Both the position numbers and the translations under genes were made by a program. Source: Nostocoides sp. (lineage in GTDB: Bacteria; Actinomycetota; Actinomycetes; Actinomycetales; Dermatophilaceae). From it: 64,000 nt of DNA. The notes below the pieces were generated by a model. That model was given only the letters and a program-made list of their open reading frames with translations. It ran no database searches and was not told the DNA's origin. Where the stretch lies: contig JADJEA010000026.1 in NCBI GenBank assembly GCA_016702415.1, positions 1 through 64,000 of the forward strand. The letters are read 5' to 3'. Positions 17,810 to 26,173 of the stretch are shown one piece after another; the first letter of the stretch is position 1, and each line of letters starts with the position of its first letter.

Positions 17810-18936
17810 CTCGGCTGACCCCGCTTCGCCATGGCGGCGCGCGCCCGGTCATAGGCCGCCTCGACATCGGCGACGACGCGCGGCCACACCTGCGCCGGCT
17901 CCACCGCGCGATTGTGCGCCGCGATCCGTCGGCGCAGGTCGTCGTCGGTGGCCAGGCGCGCGACCGCGGCGACGAGCCCGGCGTCGTCGTGGGCGAGCAG
18001 GCCCTCGACACCGTCGCCGACGAAATCCGCCACGCCCGAGCCCGCGACCGCGGCGACGGGCAACCCGGCCGTCCGCGCCTCCAGGGCCGCGACCCCGAAG
18101 GCCTCCAGGCGCACGGGGGAGAGATAGAGGTCGGACTCGGCATACGCCCGGACGAGGTCCGCGCGCGCGACCCGGCCCGGCAGGGTGATCCACCCGGCGT
18201 CCGCGACCCGCCGCCGGGCCAGCGGCAACAGGCTCCCGTCGCCATAGAGCGTCGCCGCGAGCCGCACCCGGGCAGGCACGGTCTCCCGGATCGCTCGGAG
18301 CATCCGCAACAGCGCGGGCACGCGTTTGCGGGGCGCGAAGCGTAGCGCCGTGACGATGCGCACGGCGTCGCCGCGGCGCTCGGGACCCGGTCCACGCCAG
18401 CGGGCGGGATCGATCCCATTGGGCACCACCGAGACCGGCAACCCCCCGGAAGCCCGCGACACACGGTCCGCGGCCATCCCGGACACGGCGGTCAGCACCG
18501 CGCCGGCACGGGCGAACCGCGGGATGAGGCGGAGTGCGGCATACGCGCGCTGCGCGGCGGGCTCCAGGACGCAATGCCACGTCAGGACGGTGGGCAGCCC
18601 GAGCTCGAGCGCGAGATGCGCCATATCGGTCGCGAACGGCGAGATGACCCCCATATGGACGTGCGCGACATCGAAGGACCGCAGTTCCGGGCGGATCGCC
18701 TTGGGCGCCAACGGATTCATCGGGATTCCCAGGGGGGTCCAGATCGTATGCCGATGCACCGTCACCGGGCCGTCCGCCGCGACGACCCGCCCGCGCACGC
18801 CGTCGGCCCCGACCGTCGCCGTGTAGACGTGGACCTCGTGACCGGCCGCCGCGAGCCGGTGCCCGAGATCGCGCACCTGGGTCTCGATGCCGCCGAGCCG
18901 GGGCGGGTAGCAGTCGGAGAGGAGGGCGATCTTCAC
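17806..18936 (-). CDS. GT4-family glycosyltransferase
   Basis: 376 residues of GT-B fold. The acceptor domain begins KIALLSDCYPPRLGGIETQV with the Gly-rich loop. The donor domain has VVPNGIDPARW, TALRFAPRKRVPALLRML and the E-x7-E motif region SPVRLEAFGVAALEARTAGL. The acceptor is unknown; the family includes mannosyltransferases for phosphatidylinositol mannosides and trehalose-type glycolipids. GTG at 18936 overlaps the GH32 stop (GTGA), and its own stop overlaps the Nudix start. Coupled translation of all three suggests a shared carbohydrate task. Confidence 0.88.
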   Translation of the reverse strand: MKIALLSDCYPPRLGGIETQVRDLGHRLAAAGHEVHVYTATVGADGVRGRVVAADGPVTVHRHTIWTPLGIPMNPLAPKAIRPELRSFDVAHVHMGVISPFATDMAHLALELGLPTVLTWHCVLEPAAQRAYAALRLIPRFARAGAVLTAVSGMAADRVSRASGGLPVSVVPNGIDPARWRGPGPERRGDAVRIVTALRFAPRKRVPALLRMLRAIRETVPARVRLAATLYGDGSLLPLARRRVADAGWITLPGRVARADLVRAYAESDLYLSPVRLEAFGVAALEARTAGLPVAAVAGSGVADFVGDGVEGLLAHDDAGLVAAVARLATDDDLRRRIAAHNRAVEPAQVWPRVVADVEAAYDRARAAMAKRGQPR

Positions 18937-20165
18937 GCGTCGATGCGGTTGACGATCGCGGTCCCGGACGCGAGCTCGAGCCGCCAACCGCCGAGCCCAC
19001 GGACGGTGATCGGCGGACCGCTCGGCGGATAGGCCTCGGCGGCATCGGCATCGACATAGACCGTCGTGCCCTCGGGGAGGTCGAGGACCGCGTCGGACGC
19101 GTGTTCGCTGGTCAGGCGGGCGGGCCCGGAGAGGAGGCACGCGGCATACGCCGGGAGGGTATGCCGACCGCTCCCCACCCGCTGCGCCGTCGCCCCCGAA
19201 CTCAACGCCCGGGCGACGAGGGGGTCGACGTCGCTGCGCAACCCGTCGGCATCGAGGCGCAGCCGCCGCGGGAGGGTGAGGCAGCCGGAGACGGGGACGG
19301 CCCCGTCCTGGTCCGGCCGCGGCTTGACCCAGCCCAGAAGCAACGGTCCGCCCGGGCCGTCGGCGACCTGGGGGGCGTAGCAGCTCGGGCCGCCGTCCAC
19401 GACGCCCGCCTGCCCGGTGGCTCGGAATCGCGGTGCGCCGGAAGCGGATTCGATCAGCCCGCGGACCCAGAGCACCTCCAGGAGCTGCCCGTCCAGCCAG
19501 CGCGACACCAGCAGGACCGCTTCGTCGCCGATCAGGACGAGTTGGGGGCACTCCCAGATCCCGGCCCGCGGCAACCCCGCGAGGACGGGATCGGTCAGAT
19601 CGGCGAAGCGGCCGGCATACCGCCAGTCGAGGATGTCCTCGGCGTCGAAGACGAGCACCGCGGGCTCCCCCGCGCCGACGCTTGCTCCGACGATGGCCCA
19701 GCGCCGTCCGGCCCAGGTGAAGGGGGTGGGGTCGCGCATGATGACGACGCCCTCGGGGTGGGGGGTGCGGCCTACGACCACGGGATCGGACCAGGTCAGG
19801 AGGTCGGCCGAGCCCCAGCGCAGGCACACCGTGCTCTGGCCGTCGGACTGTGCGACACCGGAATAGACGACCGCCGGCCGGCCCAGCCCCGGCGCGAAGG
19901 CTCCCGACCAGCAACCGAAGGCATCCGGCCCACCGGGTTGCGGCCCGAACGCGATGGGATGGTCGGTCCAGGTGACCAGGTCGGGGCTGCTCGCGTGCCC
20001 CCAGTGGATGTCGGCGTGAACGGGACCCGCGGGATTGTGCTGGTAGAACACGTGCCAGGCCCCCGCGGCATACGTCATCCCGTTGGGGTCGTTGATCCAG
20101 CCGTGCTGCGGCCGAATGTGGAAGCGCGGCAAGGGGACCGGCGAGGTCGGCGTCGGGGTCGGCAT
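18933..20165 (-). CDS. Glycoside hydrolase family 32 (sucrose/fructan hydrolase)
   Basis: 410 residues, no signal peptide, so probably cytoplasmic: it would hydrolyse sucrose, sucrose-6-phosphate or short fructans. The three catalytic blocks are present: nucleophile in WINDPNGM, transition-state stabiliser in MRDPTPF, acid/base Glu in WECPQLVLI. A C-terminal beta-sandwich-like region follows (TVYVDADAAEAYPPSGPP). Start ATG at 20165. It is the first gene of the operon with GT4 and Nudix genes. No PTS permease or LacI regulator is adjacent, unlike classical scr loci. Confidence 0.9.
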   Translation of the reverse strand: MPTPTPTSPVPLPRFHIRPQHGWINDPNGMTYAAGAWHVFYQHNPAGPVHADIHWGHASSPDLVTWTDHPIAFGPQPGGPDAFGCWSGAFAPGLGRPAVVYSGVAQSDGQSTVCLRWGSADLLTWSDPVVVGRTPHPEGVVIMRDPTPFTWAGRRWAIVGASVGAGEPAVLVFDAEDILDWRYAGRFADLTDPVLAGLPRAGIWECPQLVLIGDEAVLLVSRWLDGQLLEVLWVRGLIESASGAPRFRATGQAGVVDGGPSCYAPQVADGPGGPLLLGWVKPRPDQDGAVPVSGCLTLPRRLRLDADGLRSDVDPLVARALSSGATAQRVGSGRHTLPAYAACLLSGPARLTSEHASDAVLDLPEGTTVYVDADAAEAYPPSGPPITVRGLGGWRLELASGTAIVNRIDA

Positions 20166-20242
20166 GGCTCACCTCGGGTGCGGGGTGCGTTCTGGGTGGT
20201 TCGCATCCTGGCACATCGGGTCTGGATGGGAGGATGGGGGCG

Positions 20243-21076
20243 ATGACCCCCTCCCCCCCGCGGCGAACCCTTGTCGCCGTCCACGCCCACCCGGACGACG
20301 AGGCCCTCCTGACCGCCGGAACGATGGCCCGGGCGGCGGCGCAGGGTCATCGTGTCGTCCTCGTCCTGGCCACGGACGGGGGTCTCGGCCTCGCCGCGGC
20401 GGGTTTCCACGGTGGGGAAGACCTCGCGACGGTGCGATTGCGCGAGGCCCACGCGAGCGCCGCCGCCCTCGGGGTGTCCCGGATCGAGTGGCTGGGGTAT
20501 GCCGATTCCGGCCTCGGCGACGACCTCTATGCCGACCCCCCCGGCGGCGTCCGCTTCGTCAACGCGCCCGTGGCGCAGGCGGCGGAGCGGCTCGCGGACA
20601 TCCTGCGCGAGGAGTCCGCGGATGTCCTACTGAGCTATGACCGCAACGGCGGGTACGGCCATCGCGACCACGTCCAGGTCCACGCCGTCGCCGCTGCGGC
20701 GGCCGCCCTGGCCGCCACGCCCCGCCTCCTCGAGGCGACCATCCCCCGCGACCTCCTCGTCGCGGGAATTCGGCTGTCCGGCATGGTCTATCGCTATCCG
20801 CCCGAATTCGACCGGGACGCCTTCACCCGCGCGTACTCGGCCCGGCGCGAGATCACCCACCGGATCGACGTCCGGCGGTATGCCGCGGCCAAGCGCGCCG
20901 CGATGCGCGCCCATGCCTCGCAGGCGACCGCGGATGGTGGGGACCGGACCCTCGCCGCCTTTCTCCGCATCCCGCGACCGGTGTTCGACCTCGTCTTCGG
21001 GCGGGAGTGGTACATCGACCCGGCGCACCCACCCGGCGCACCCATCTCCCGGGACATTTTCGCGGGGCTGGCGTGA
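20243..21076 (+). CDS. PIG-L family deacetylase
   Basis: 277 residues. Metal-site motif AHPDDEALLTAG and the second His cluster GGYGHRDHVQVH are intact. The family contains mycothiol GlcNAc-Ins deacetylase (MshB), Mca amidase and others; the sequence alone does not settle which. I prefer ATG at 20243, 9 nt after GGAGG, over ATG at 20234, which touches it. The end overlaps the GTG of the following membrane protein gene (GTGA, 21073-21076). Confidence 0.88.
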   Translation: MTPSPPRRTLVAVHAHPDDEALLTAGTMARAAAQGHRVVLVLATDGGLGLAAAGFHGGEDLATVRLREAHASAAALGVSRIEWLGYADSGLGDDLYADPPGGVRFVNAPVAQAAERLADILREESADVLLSYDRNGGYGHRDHVQVHAVAAAAAALAATPRLLEATIPRDLLVAGIRLSGMVYRYPPEFDRDAFTRAYSARREITHRIDVRRYAAAKRAAMRAHASQATADGGDRTLAAFLRIPRPVFDLVFGREWYIDPAHPPGAPISRDIFAGLA

Positions 21077-22125
21077 GCGGCTTCACGATCGGGCGGTTCA
21101 CGATCGGCCGACGCCGGCTGGTGGAGGTCGTCGTCGGTTTCGGCCTGACCGCAGTGCTGCTCGTGTGGGGGCTGCCGCATTTCGCCAAGACCACATGGTC
21201 GGCCGTCTGGGAGATCGTGGCCCGGCTCTCACCGGGCCAGGCGGCGCTCTACCTCGCGCTCGTCCTGGTCGGCCTCTGGTGCTACACCTTCACCTTCACC
21301 GCCTCGCTCCCGGGGCTGGGCCATGCGCGCGCCTTCATCGTCAACGTGGCCGGTTCCTCGGTCAGCAACCTCCTTCCGGGCGGGGGGGCGGTCGGGCTGG
21401 CGGCCACCTTTGCCATCTGCCGCTCGTGGGGCTTCACCAAACGTGATGTGTCAACCTCGGCGATCGTCTCCGGGGTGTGGAATGTCCTCGCGCGCATCCT
21501 CCTGCCGATCATCGCGGTCGCCGCACTGGCCACCGGACGCTCGGACCTCCCCGCCCTGATGCGGGACGCGGCGATCGTCGCCGTCCTCAGTGGGGTTGCG
21601 TTGGTGCTCGCGTTCGCGGCGTTCATCGCCTCGGACCGCGCCGCGGAGACCATCGGGCGGCTCCTGGGCCGGCTCGCCCGGCTGGTCCCGCGGCGGGGGG
21701 GAACGGCGACATCGGTCGAGGCTCTGGTTGCCGACGTCCGGTCCCGCATCGTCGGGGTGGTCAAGCACGGATGGCTGGGGCTGACCGTGGGGCTGGCCGG
21801 CTACTTCGGCTTCTACTACATCCTCTTCGTCGTCGTCACCCGGTCGACCGGTCTGCACCTCTTCTTCGGGCAACTCTTCGCCGCCTTCGCCCTCGGCCGG
21901 TTGTTGACGTCCGTCGGGGTGACCCCGGGCGGGGTCGGGGTCACCGAAACCGGGACGGCAGCCGCGCTGGTGGCCTGGGGCGCCGACCCGGCCGCAGCCA
22001 CCGCAGCGGTCGTCATCTTCTCGATCTTCACCCACCTGATGGAGGTGCCCCTCGGCGCCCTCGGCTGGCTCGCCTGGGCCCTCCTGCCGCGCGGGTCGGG
22101 CGCGGCTGTCGGCGACGACGGGTGA
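21073..22125 (+). CDS. UPF0104/lysylphosphatidylglycerol synthase-type transmembrane protein
   Basis: 350 residues, about eight to nine membrane segments, of the AglD/MprF flippase-like family (UPF0104). Recognisable blocks are VNVAGSSVSNLLPGGGAVGL, FAICRSWGFTKRD, and near the end FALGRLLTSVGVTPGGVGVT. There is no lysyl-transferase domain, so it is not a full MprF. It may translocate or bind a lipid. Translation is coupled to the PIG-L deacetylase through a GTGA overlap, which suggests that both act on a common glycolipid or cell-wall precursor. Confidence 0.85.
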   Translation: MSGFTIGRFTIGRRRLVEVVVGFGLTAVLLVWGLPHFAKTTWSAVWEIVARLSPGQAALYLALVLVGLWCYTFTFTASLPGLGHARAFIVNVAGSSVSNLLPGGGAVGLAATFAICRSWGFTKRDVSTSAIVSGVWNVLARILLPIIAVAALATGRSDLPALMRDAAIVAVLSGVALVLAFAAFIASDRAAETIGRLLGRLARLVPRRGGTATSVEALVADVRSRIVGVVKHGWLGLTVGLAGYFGFYYILFVVVTRSTGLHLFFGQLFAAFALGRLLTSVGVTPGGVGVTETGTAAALVAWGADPAAATAAVVIFSIFTHLMEVPLGALGWLAWALLPRGSGAAVGDDG

Positions 22126-22204
22126 GGACCTGACCGGGCAGACCCAACAGGACGGACGACGCGGCGGTATCCGGGCGGGACCGGCATACCGTGACTGTCT
22201 GGGG

Positions 22205-23035
22205 CTAACCGACGAGGCGGCGGATCTGACGGGTGCGGGCCTCGTCGGCGATGCTGTCGTCGAGGGCCTCGGGAGCGAACGCGGCTCCGGTGGCCAGGGG
22301 CACGGCACCGGCCAGCAGCGCATCGGCCAGACGGGGGTTCGCGGGGAGGATCGGTCCGTGGAGATAGGACCCGACGACATTCCGGGTCCGCGCACCCTCG
22401 GTCTGGTCCGCCCCGTTGTTGCCGAAGCCGGAGCGAACCGTCCCGAAGGCCGCCTGCCCCGGGCCGAGTGTCGTTGCGCCGGAGTGGTTCTCGTAGCCGA
22501 CCACATCGCCGACATCGGTCCGCAGGACCACCGGACCGATCATCCGTCGCGGGTTCCCCTGGGTGGTCACATCGAGTATGCCGAGTCCCGGCAACCGCGT
22601 GCCGTCCACGGTGACGAAGGCGTTCCCGAAGAGTTGGTACATCCCACAGATCATGAGCATCGGGGTGCCCGCGTCCGCGAGTTCGCGCAGGCGCGGCGCG
22701 ATCACTTCGAGGTCCTCCTGCACCCGGGCCTGTCCGGAGTCCTGGCCGCCGCCGCCGAGGACGAGGTGCGCACGCGACGGGAACTGGCCGCCCGGGTGGT
22801 GATCGTGCAGGACCGGGGTGTAGCCGTGCCGCCGCAGCCGGACCAGGATCGTCCGCGTGTTGCCGAGGTCGCCATAAATCGACATCTCGCGGGGGTAGAG
22901 GTGGACGACATGAACCTCGCCCTTGCTCGCCACGTCCCTGCTCGCCACGTCCCTGCTCGCCACGTCCCCGCTCGCCGTGTCCCTGCTCGCCGTGTCCGTG
23001 ATCCCCACGTCCGGACCCCTGTCGCCTTGACTCAT
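22205..23035 (-). CDS. gatD: Lipid II isoglutaminyl synthase, glutamine amidotransferase subunit
   Basis: 276 residues, CobB/CobQ-like class-I glutaminase that supplies ammonia to MurT for amidating D-Glu of lipid II. The nucleophile Cys lies in MLMICGMYQLFGN and the catalytic His in GSYLHGPILPANPRLADALL. YPREMSIYGDLGNTRTILVR is the typical N-terminal block. Before it comes an unusual extension of about 45 residues made of a pentapeptide repeat (xASRD). ATG at 23035 overlaps the murT stop (ATGA). Confidence 0.92.
   Translation of the reverse strand: MSQGDRGPDVGITDTASRDTASGDVASRDVASRDVASKGEVHVVHLYPREMSIYGDLGNTRTILVRLRRHGYTPVLHDHHPGGQFPSRAHLVLGGGGQDSGQARVQEDLEVIAPRLRELADAGTPMLMICGMYQLFGNAFVTVDGTRLPGLGILDVTTQGNPRRMIGPVVLRTDVGDVVGYENHSGATTLGPGQAAFGTVRSGFGNNGADQTEGARTRNVVGSYLHGPILPANPRLADALLAGAVPLATGAAFAPEALDDSIADEARTRQIRRLVG
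22924..22998 (-). repeat. Five 15-bp tandem repeats in the gatD N-terminus
   Basis: Units of 15 nt (TGCTCGCCACGTCCC and close variants) at 22924, 22939, 22954, 22969 and 22984 encode five copies of a Ser-Arg-Asp-x-Ala type pentapeptide. The unit length keeps the frame, so copy number can vary without breaking GatD. Confidence 0.88.
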
Positions 23036-24483
23036 GACGCCCTCCACCGAACCCGTGCGGCGACCCGGCGGCCCGCCGCCAGCATCCTCGGCCCGCCCGC
23101 TCGCGCCGTGGACCTCGCGGCGCCGACGCGCGCGGACGCCGCCGGGCCCCTCGCCGTAGCGACCGAGCCCATGTCCGCTTCCTCCCCGAACGCCGGGAGA
23201 TCGAAGCGAGCGGCGAGAAGCTTGCGCAAGGACATCATCGCCGTGTAGGTGCAGAAGATCCGGGCCGGGTGGCCCCGCTGTTCGGTGAGAAAGCGCTCGA
23301 GCGCGGCCTCCAGATCGGGCTCGACGGCCGCGACCGGGACATCGTCATACTCCAGCCGCAGCGCCATGTCGTAGGCACGCACCCCGGAGGTGAGGGCGAC
23401 GCCGGACTCGCGCAGGCTCGCGAAGGACACGTCATACAGCCACGACACATCCCGCCCGTCGGCGTAGTTGTCGTTGATGGCGATCATCGTCGCGACCGGG
23501 GAGGACCCATAGGTCGAGAGGGCGACGGTGAACCCTGCGGGGTTCTTGACCAGCACGAGTTCGAGGGGGGCGCCGTCGGCGTCGATGACCTCGCCCCGGC
23601 CGAAGGGGGCGGTGACGCCCTCGAGGGCACGCACCGCCGTGGCCTCCACGAACCGGTCGGCCAGCAGCAGCCGGGCCAGCGCCGTCGCCGCCGTCGCATT
23701 GATCATCGCCGCGAGCCCACGCTGCTGCAGGGCCACGGGCCCGACCCGGCCGGCCACACCGTCGGCACCCACCAGCACCTCGAAGTGGCGCTCGTCGACC
23801 GGCCGGAGGAGGGCGTCGTCCGTCCTGCTCGGAGGTGGCGCGAAGTCGTCCCCGAAGCGCACGTCCTGCTCCTGCAACTCCGGCAGCCGGTCGGCGATGA
23901 CCGCGTCCACCCCGAAATAGCGGACCTCGACCCCCGTCCGCACCAGTCCCGCGGCGCGGGCGATGAACGAATCGTCCCGGTTGAGGACCACACCCTGGGT
24001 CACCGACGCGGCGAGCTGGCCGAGCAAGGTCGCCGTATGGTCGATCTCGGCGAACCGGTCGAGTTGGTCGCGGGCGACGTTGAGCAGCAGGGCGTGCGTC
24101 GGAGGCACGGCCGCGGCGAAGCGCAGCGCGTGGGCCTCGTCCAGCTCGAGGACGGCGATGTCGGCGTCGAGCCGCCCACCCAGGCCGACCTCACCCAGGA
24201 CGGCCGAGAGCACGCCGCGGGTGAAGTTCGAGCCGGTCGGATTCGTGAAAACCCGCAGGCCATGGGCCCGCAGGAGGGCGACGACCATCTTGGTCGTCGT
24301 CGTCTTGCCATTGGTCCCACTGACCACGACGATCCCGCCGCGCACTCCCGCGAGGGCGTGAGCGAGCACGCCGGGGTCGACCCGCTCGGCGACGAGGCCC
24401 GGAAAGGCCGACCCACCGCCGCGGGCCTTGGTGACGACCCGCGCGGTCTTGCCGGCGGCGACCGCGGCGAGGGTGCGCAGCAT
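23032..24483 (-). CDS. murT: Lipid II isoglutaminyl synthase, Mur-ligase-like subunit
   Basis: 483 residues. ATP-binding Mur-ligase core: VVSGTNGKTTTTKMVVALLR (P-loop), VLELDEAHALRFA, LLLNVARDQLDRFAEIDHT. The DUF1727-type C-terminal domain has VALVKNPAG-like LVKNPAGFTVAL, INDNYADGRDVSWLYDVSF and ARIFCTYTAMMSLRKLLA. Together with GatD it amidates the alpha-carboxylate of D-iso-Glu. No cysteine cluster is seen where characterised MurT proteins carry a four-Cys zinc ribbon. ATG at 24483 lies 5 nt after the acyltransferase stop. Confidence 0.92.
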   Translation of the reverse strand: MLRTLAAVAAGKTARVVTKARGGGSAFPGLVAERVDPGVLAHALAGVRGGIVVVSGTNGKTTTTKMVVALLRAHGLRVFTNPTGSNFTRGVLSAVLGEVGLGGRLDADIAVLELDEAHALRFAAAVPPTHALLLNVARDQLDRFAEIDHTATLLGQLAASVTQGVVLNRDDSFIARAAGLVRTGVEVRYFGVDAVIADRLPELQEQDVRFGDDFAPPPSRTDDALLRPVDERHFEVLVGADGVAGRVGPVALQQRGLAAMINATAATALARLLLADRFVEATAVRALEGVTAPFGRGEVIDADGAPLELVLVKNPAGFTVALSTYGSSPVATMIAINDNYADGRDVSWLYDVSFASLRESGVALTSGVRAYDMALRLEYDDVPVAAVEPDLEAALERFLTEQRGHPARIFCTYTAMMSLRKLLAARFDLPAFGEEADMGSVATARGPAASARVGAARSTARAGGPRMLAAGRRVAARVRWRAS

Positions 24484-24488
24484 ACGGA

Positions 24489-25211
24489 TCAGGAACTCCC
24501 CTCGAGTTCGGCGTTGACGTCGGAGGCGTAGCGGCCGGACCGCTCCTGCCCGCTCATCGCGCCGATGGCGTCGGTGACGGCGTCGGTGATGGCCCGCAGG
24601 AGCCGGGCCTTGACGAATTGCGCTTCGAGGGACGCCACGTCGACGGGCGGGCCGAAGGAAACGCGCACCTTGGCCGGGCGCGGGAGGCGGGCATCCGGCG
24701 GCTGCACCCGGTCGGTCCCGCGCACGGCGCACGGGATGATCGGGGCCCTCGAGGCCAGGGCCAGTCGGGCGACACCGGTGCGGCCACGGTGCAGCCGACC
24801 GTCGCGGGAGCGGGTCCCCTCGGGATAGATCCCGAACGCCCCACCCTCGGCGAGCACGCGCTCGGCGACGGCGAGGGAATCGGCGGCGGCCCGGGCGTCG
24901 GCGCGTTCCACGGGGATGGTGCCGAGGGAACGCATCCACGCCTTGACGAAGGCACCGGAGAGGCCGGTGCCGCGGAAGTACTCCGCCTTGCCGAGGAAGC
25001 TGACCCGCCGGCCGGAGGCGAGCGGGATGACCATGGAGTCGAGGAAGGAGAGGTGGTTGCTCGCGATGATCGCGGCCTGCCCGTCCGGGGGGACGTGCTC
25101 GCGCCCCGTAACGCTCAGCATCGTCATCCCCCGCACCAGCGGGCCGATGACGACATAGCGCATCGCCCCGTCGAGCAGGCGGTTGCTCTCGCCCAAGCCC
25201 GGGTCGCTCAC
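24489..25211 (-). CDS. 1-acyl-sn-glycerol-3-phosphate acyltransferase (PlsC family)
   Basis: 240 residues. Motif I NHLSFLDSMVIP (Hx4D), motif II-like GKAEYFRGTGLSG, motif III YPEGTRSRDG and motif IV IIPCAVRGTD are all in place, so it is probably an active acyltransferase of phospholipid synthesis at the inner membrane. GTG at 25211 overlaps the PAP2 stop (GTGA). Being between a lipid phosphatase and murT, it may serve phosphatidic acid metabolism, but family members also acylate other lipids. Confidence 0.88.
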   Translation of the reverse strand: MSDPGLGESNRLLDGAMRYVVIGPLVRGMTMLSVTGREHVPPDGQAAIIASNHLSFLDSMVIPLASGRRVSFLGKAEYFRGTGLSGAFVKAWMRSLGTIPVERADARAAADSLAVAERVLAEGGAFGIYPEGTRSRDGRLHRGRTGVARLALASRAPIIPCAVRGTDRVQPPDARLPRPAKVRVSFGPPVDVASLEAQFVKARLLRAITDAVTDAIGAMSGQERSGRYASDVNAELEGSS

Positions 25212-26173
25212 GCCGCTCCCTTCCGTGCCGGTGCCGTCTGGCCGCCCGCTGTCTGTCCGCCCGCGGGTGAGCCGCCCGCGGGCGGTCCGGCCGGTGGCTG
25301 CGCGGGGCGGGTCCGGGTGGGCCACCACGTGCTGCCGGGTAGGAGATGCCGGTCCGCGGCCACCGCACAGAGACCGACGGTGACCCCGATGACGACGCAG
25401 ACGACGGCTGCGGTGCCAAAGAAGAGCGTATGCGCGCGCGATCCCGGCAGCGGGTGCACGCCCCCTGCCCACCACCGCCAGAAGGCCAGTCCGGCGCCGA
25501 CGACCCCGAGGGCGGGGTGTCCGACGGCCAGGTCGAAGCCCGCCGCCCGGGCCCGAGGGCGGGAGGTGTAGCGGGCGGCCGCTGCGAGCGCGATGCCGGC
25601 CAACGCCAGGACGACGCCACACGAGGCCACGACATCCGAGGGCCGGTGCCATTGCCAGGCCAGGACGCCGATGCCGACTGCGCCGGCGACGAACCCGCCG
25701 ACCAGGCTGCCGAGCGGCCGCGCCACCCGCGGAAGGGCGAACACGAGGCCGACCGCCAGGACCAGACCCGCCGTCGTATGCCCGCTCGGCAGGCTCAGTG
25801 GGACCATCGGGGTGCCGGGACTGCGTTCGAAAACACTCGCCTTGAGGTAGTCGTTCAGCCACAGGGCAGTCCCGGTGAAGGCGGGGATCGCCAGCGTGAG
25901 CCGCAGTTGGCGCTGCACGAGCGCCGCGACGGCACACGCGAAGGTGACCAGAAGGATCGGGCCCGCATCGATGTGGTCGAACACCCAGTGGACCACTCCG
26001 GTGTTGGGGGGGACGGGCACGGCATACGCCTTGTGGATGTCCTCATCGAGGCGCGCCGTGGACGGATGCCACAGCCCGAACCACGCCGCCCCCGCCAACA
26101 CGAGGACGCCGCCGATCAGGAGGGCGAGAAGATCGCCATACGCCCTGGCGGTGCGCAGGCCGTTCACTCCCAC
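25208..26173 (-). CDS. PAP2-superfamily membrane phosphatase
   Basis: 321 residues, six or so membrane segments. Phosphatase motifs: KASVFERSP (motif 1, variant), LPSGHTTAGL (motif 2) and WQWHRPSDVV (motif 3). A Pro/Gly/Ala-rich tail with GG(S/Q)xAGG repeats ends the protein. It would dephosphorylate a lipid phosphate or undecaprenyl pyrophosphate. ATG at 26173 overlaps the guaA end by 10 nt. Confidence 0.85.
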   Translation of the reverse strand: MGVNGLRTARAYGDLLALLIGGVLVLAGAAWFGLWHPSTARLDEDIHKAYAVPVPPNTGVVHWVFDHIDAGPILLVTFACAVAALVQRQLRLTLAIPAFTGTALWLNDYLKASVFERSPGTPMVPLSLPSGHTTAGLVLAVGLVFALPRVARPLGSLVGGFVAGAVGIGVLAWQWHRPSDVVASCGVVLALAGIALAAAARYTSRPRARAAGFDLAVGHPALGVVGAGLAFWRWWAGGVHPLPGSRAHTLFFGTAAVVCVVIGVTVGLCAVAADRHLLPGSTWWPTRTRPAQPPAGPPAGGSPAGGQTAGGQTAPARKGAA

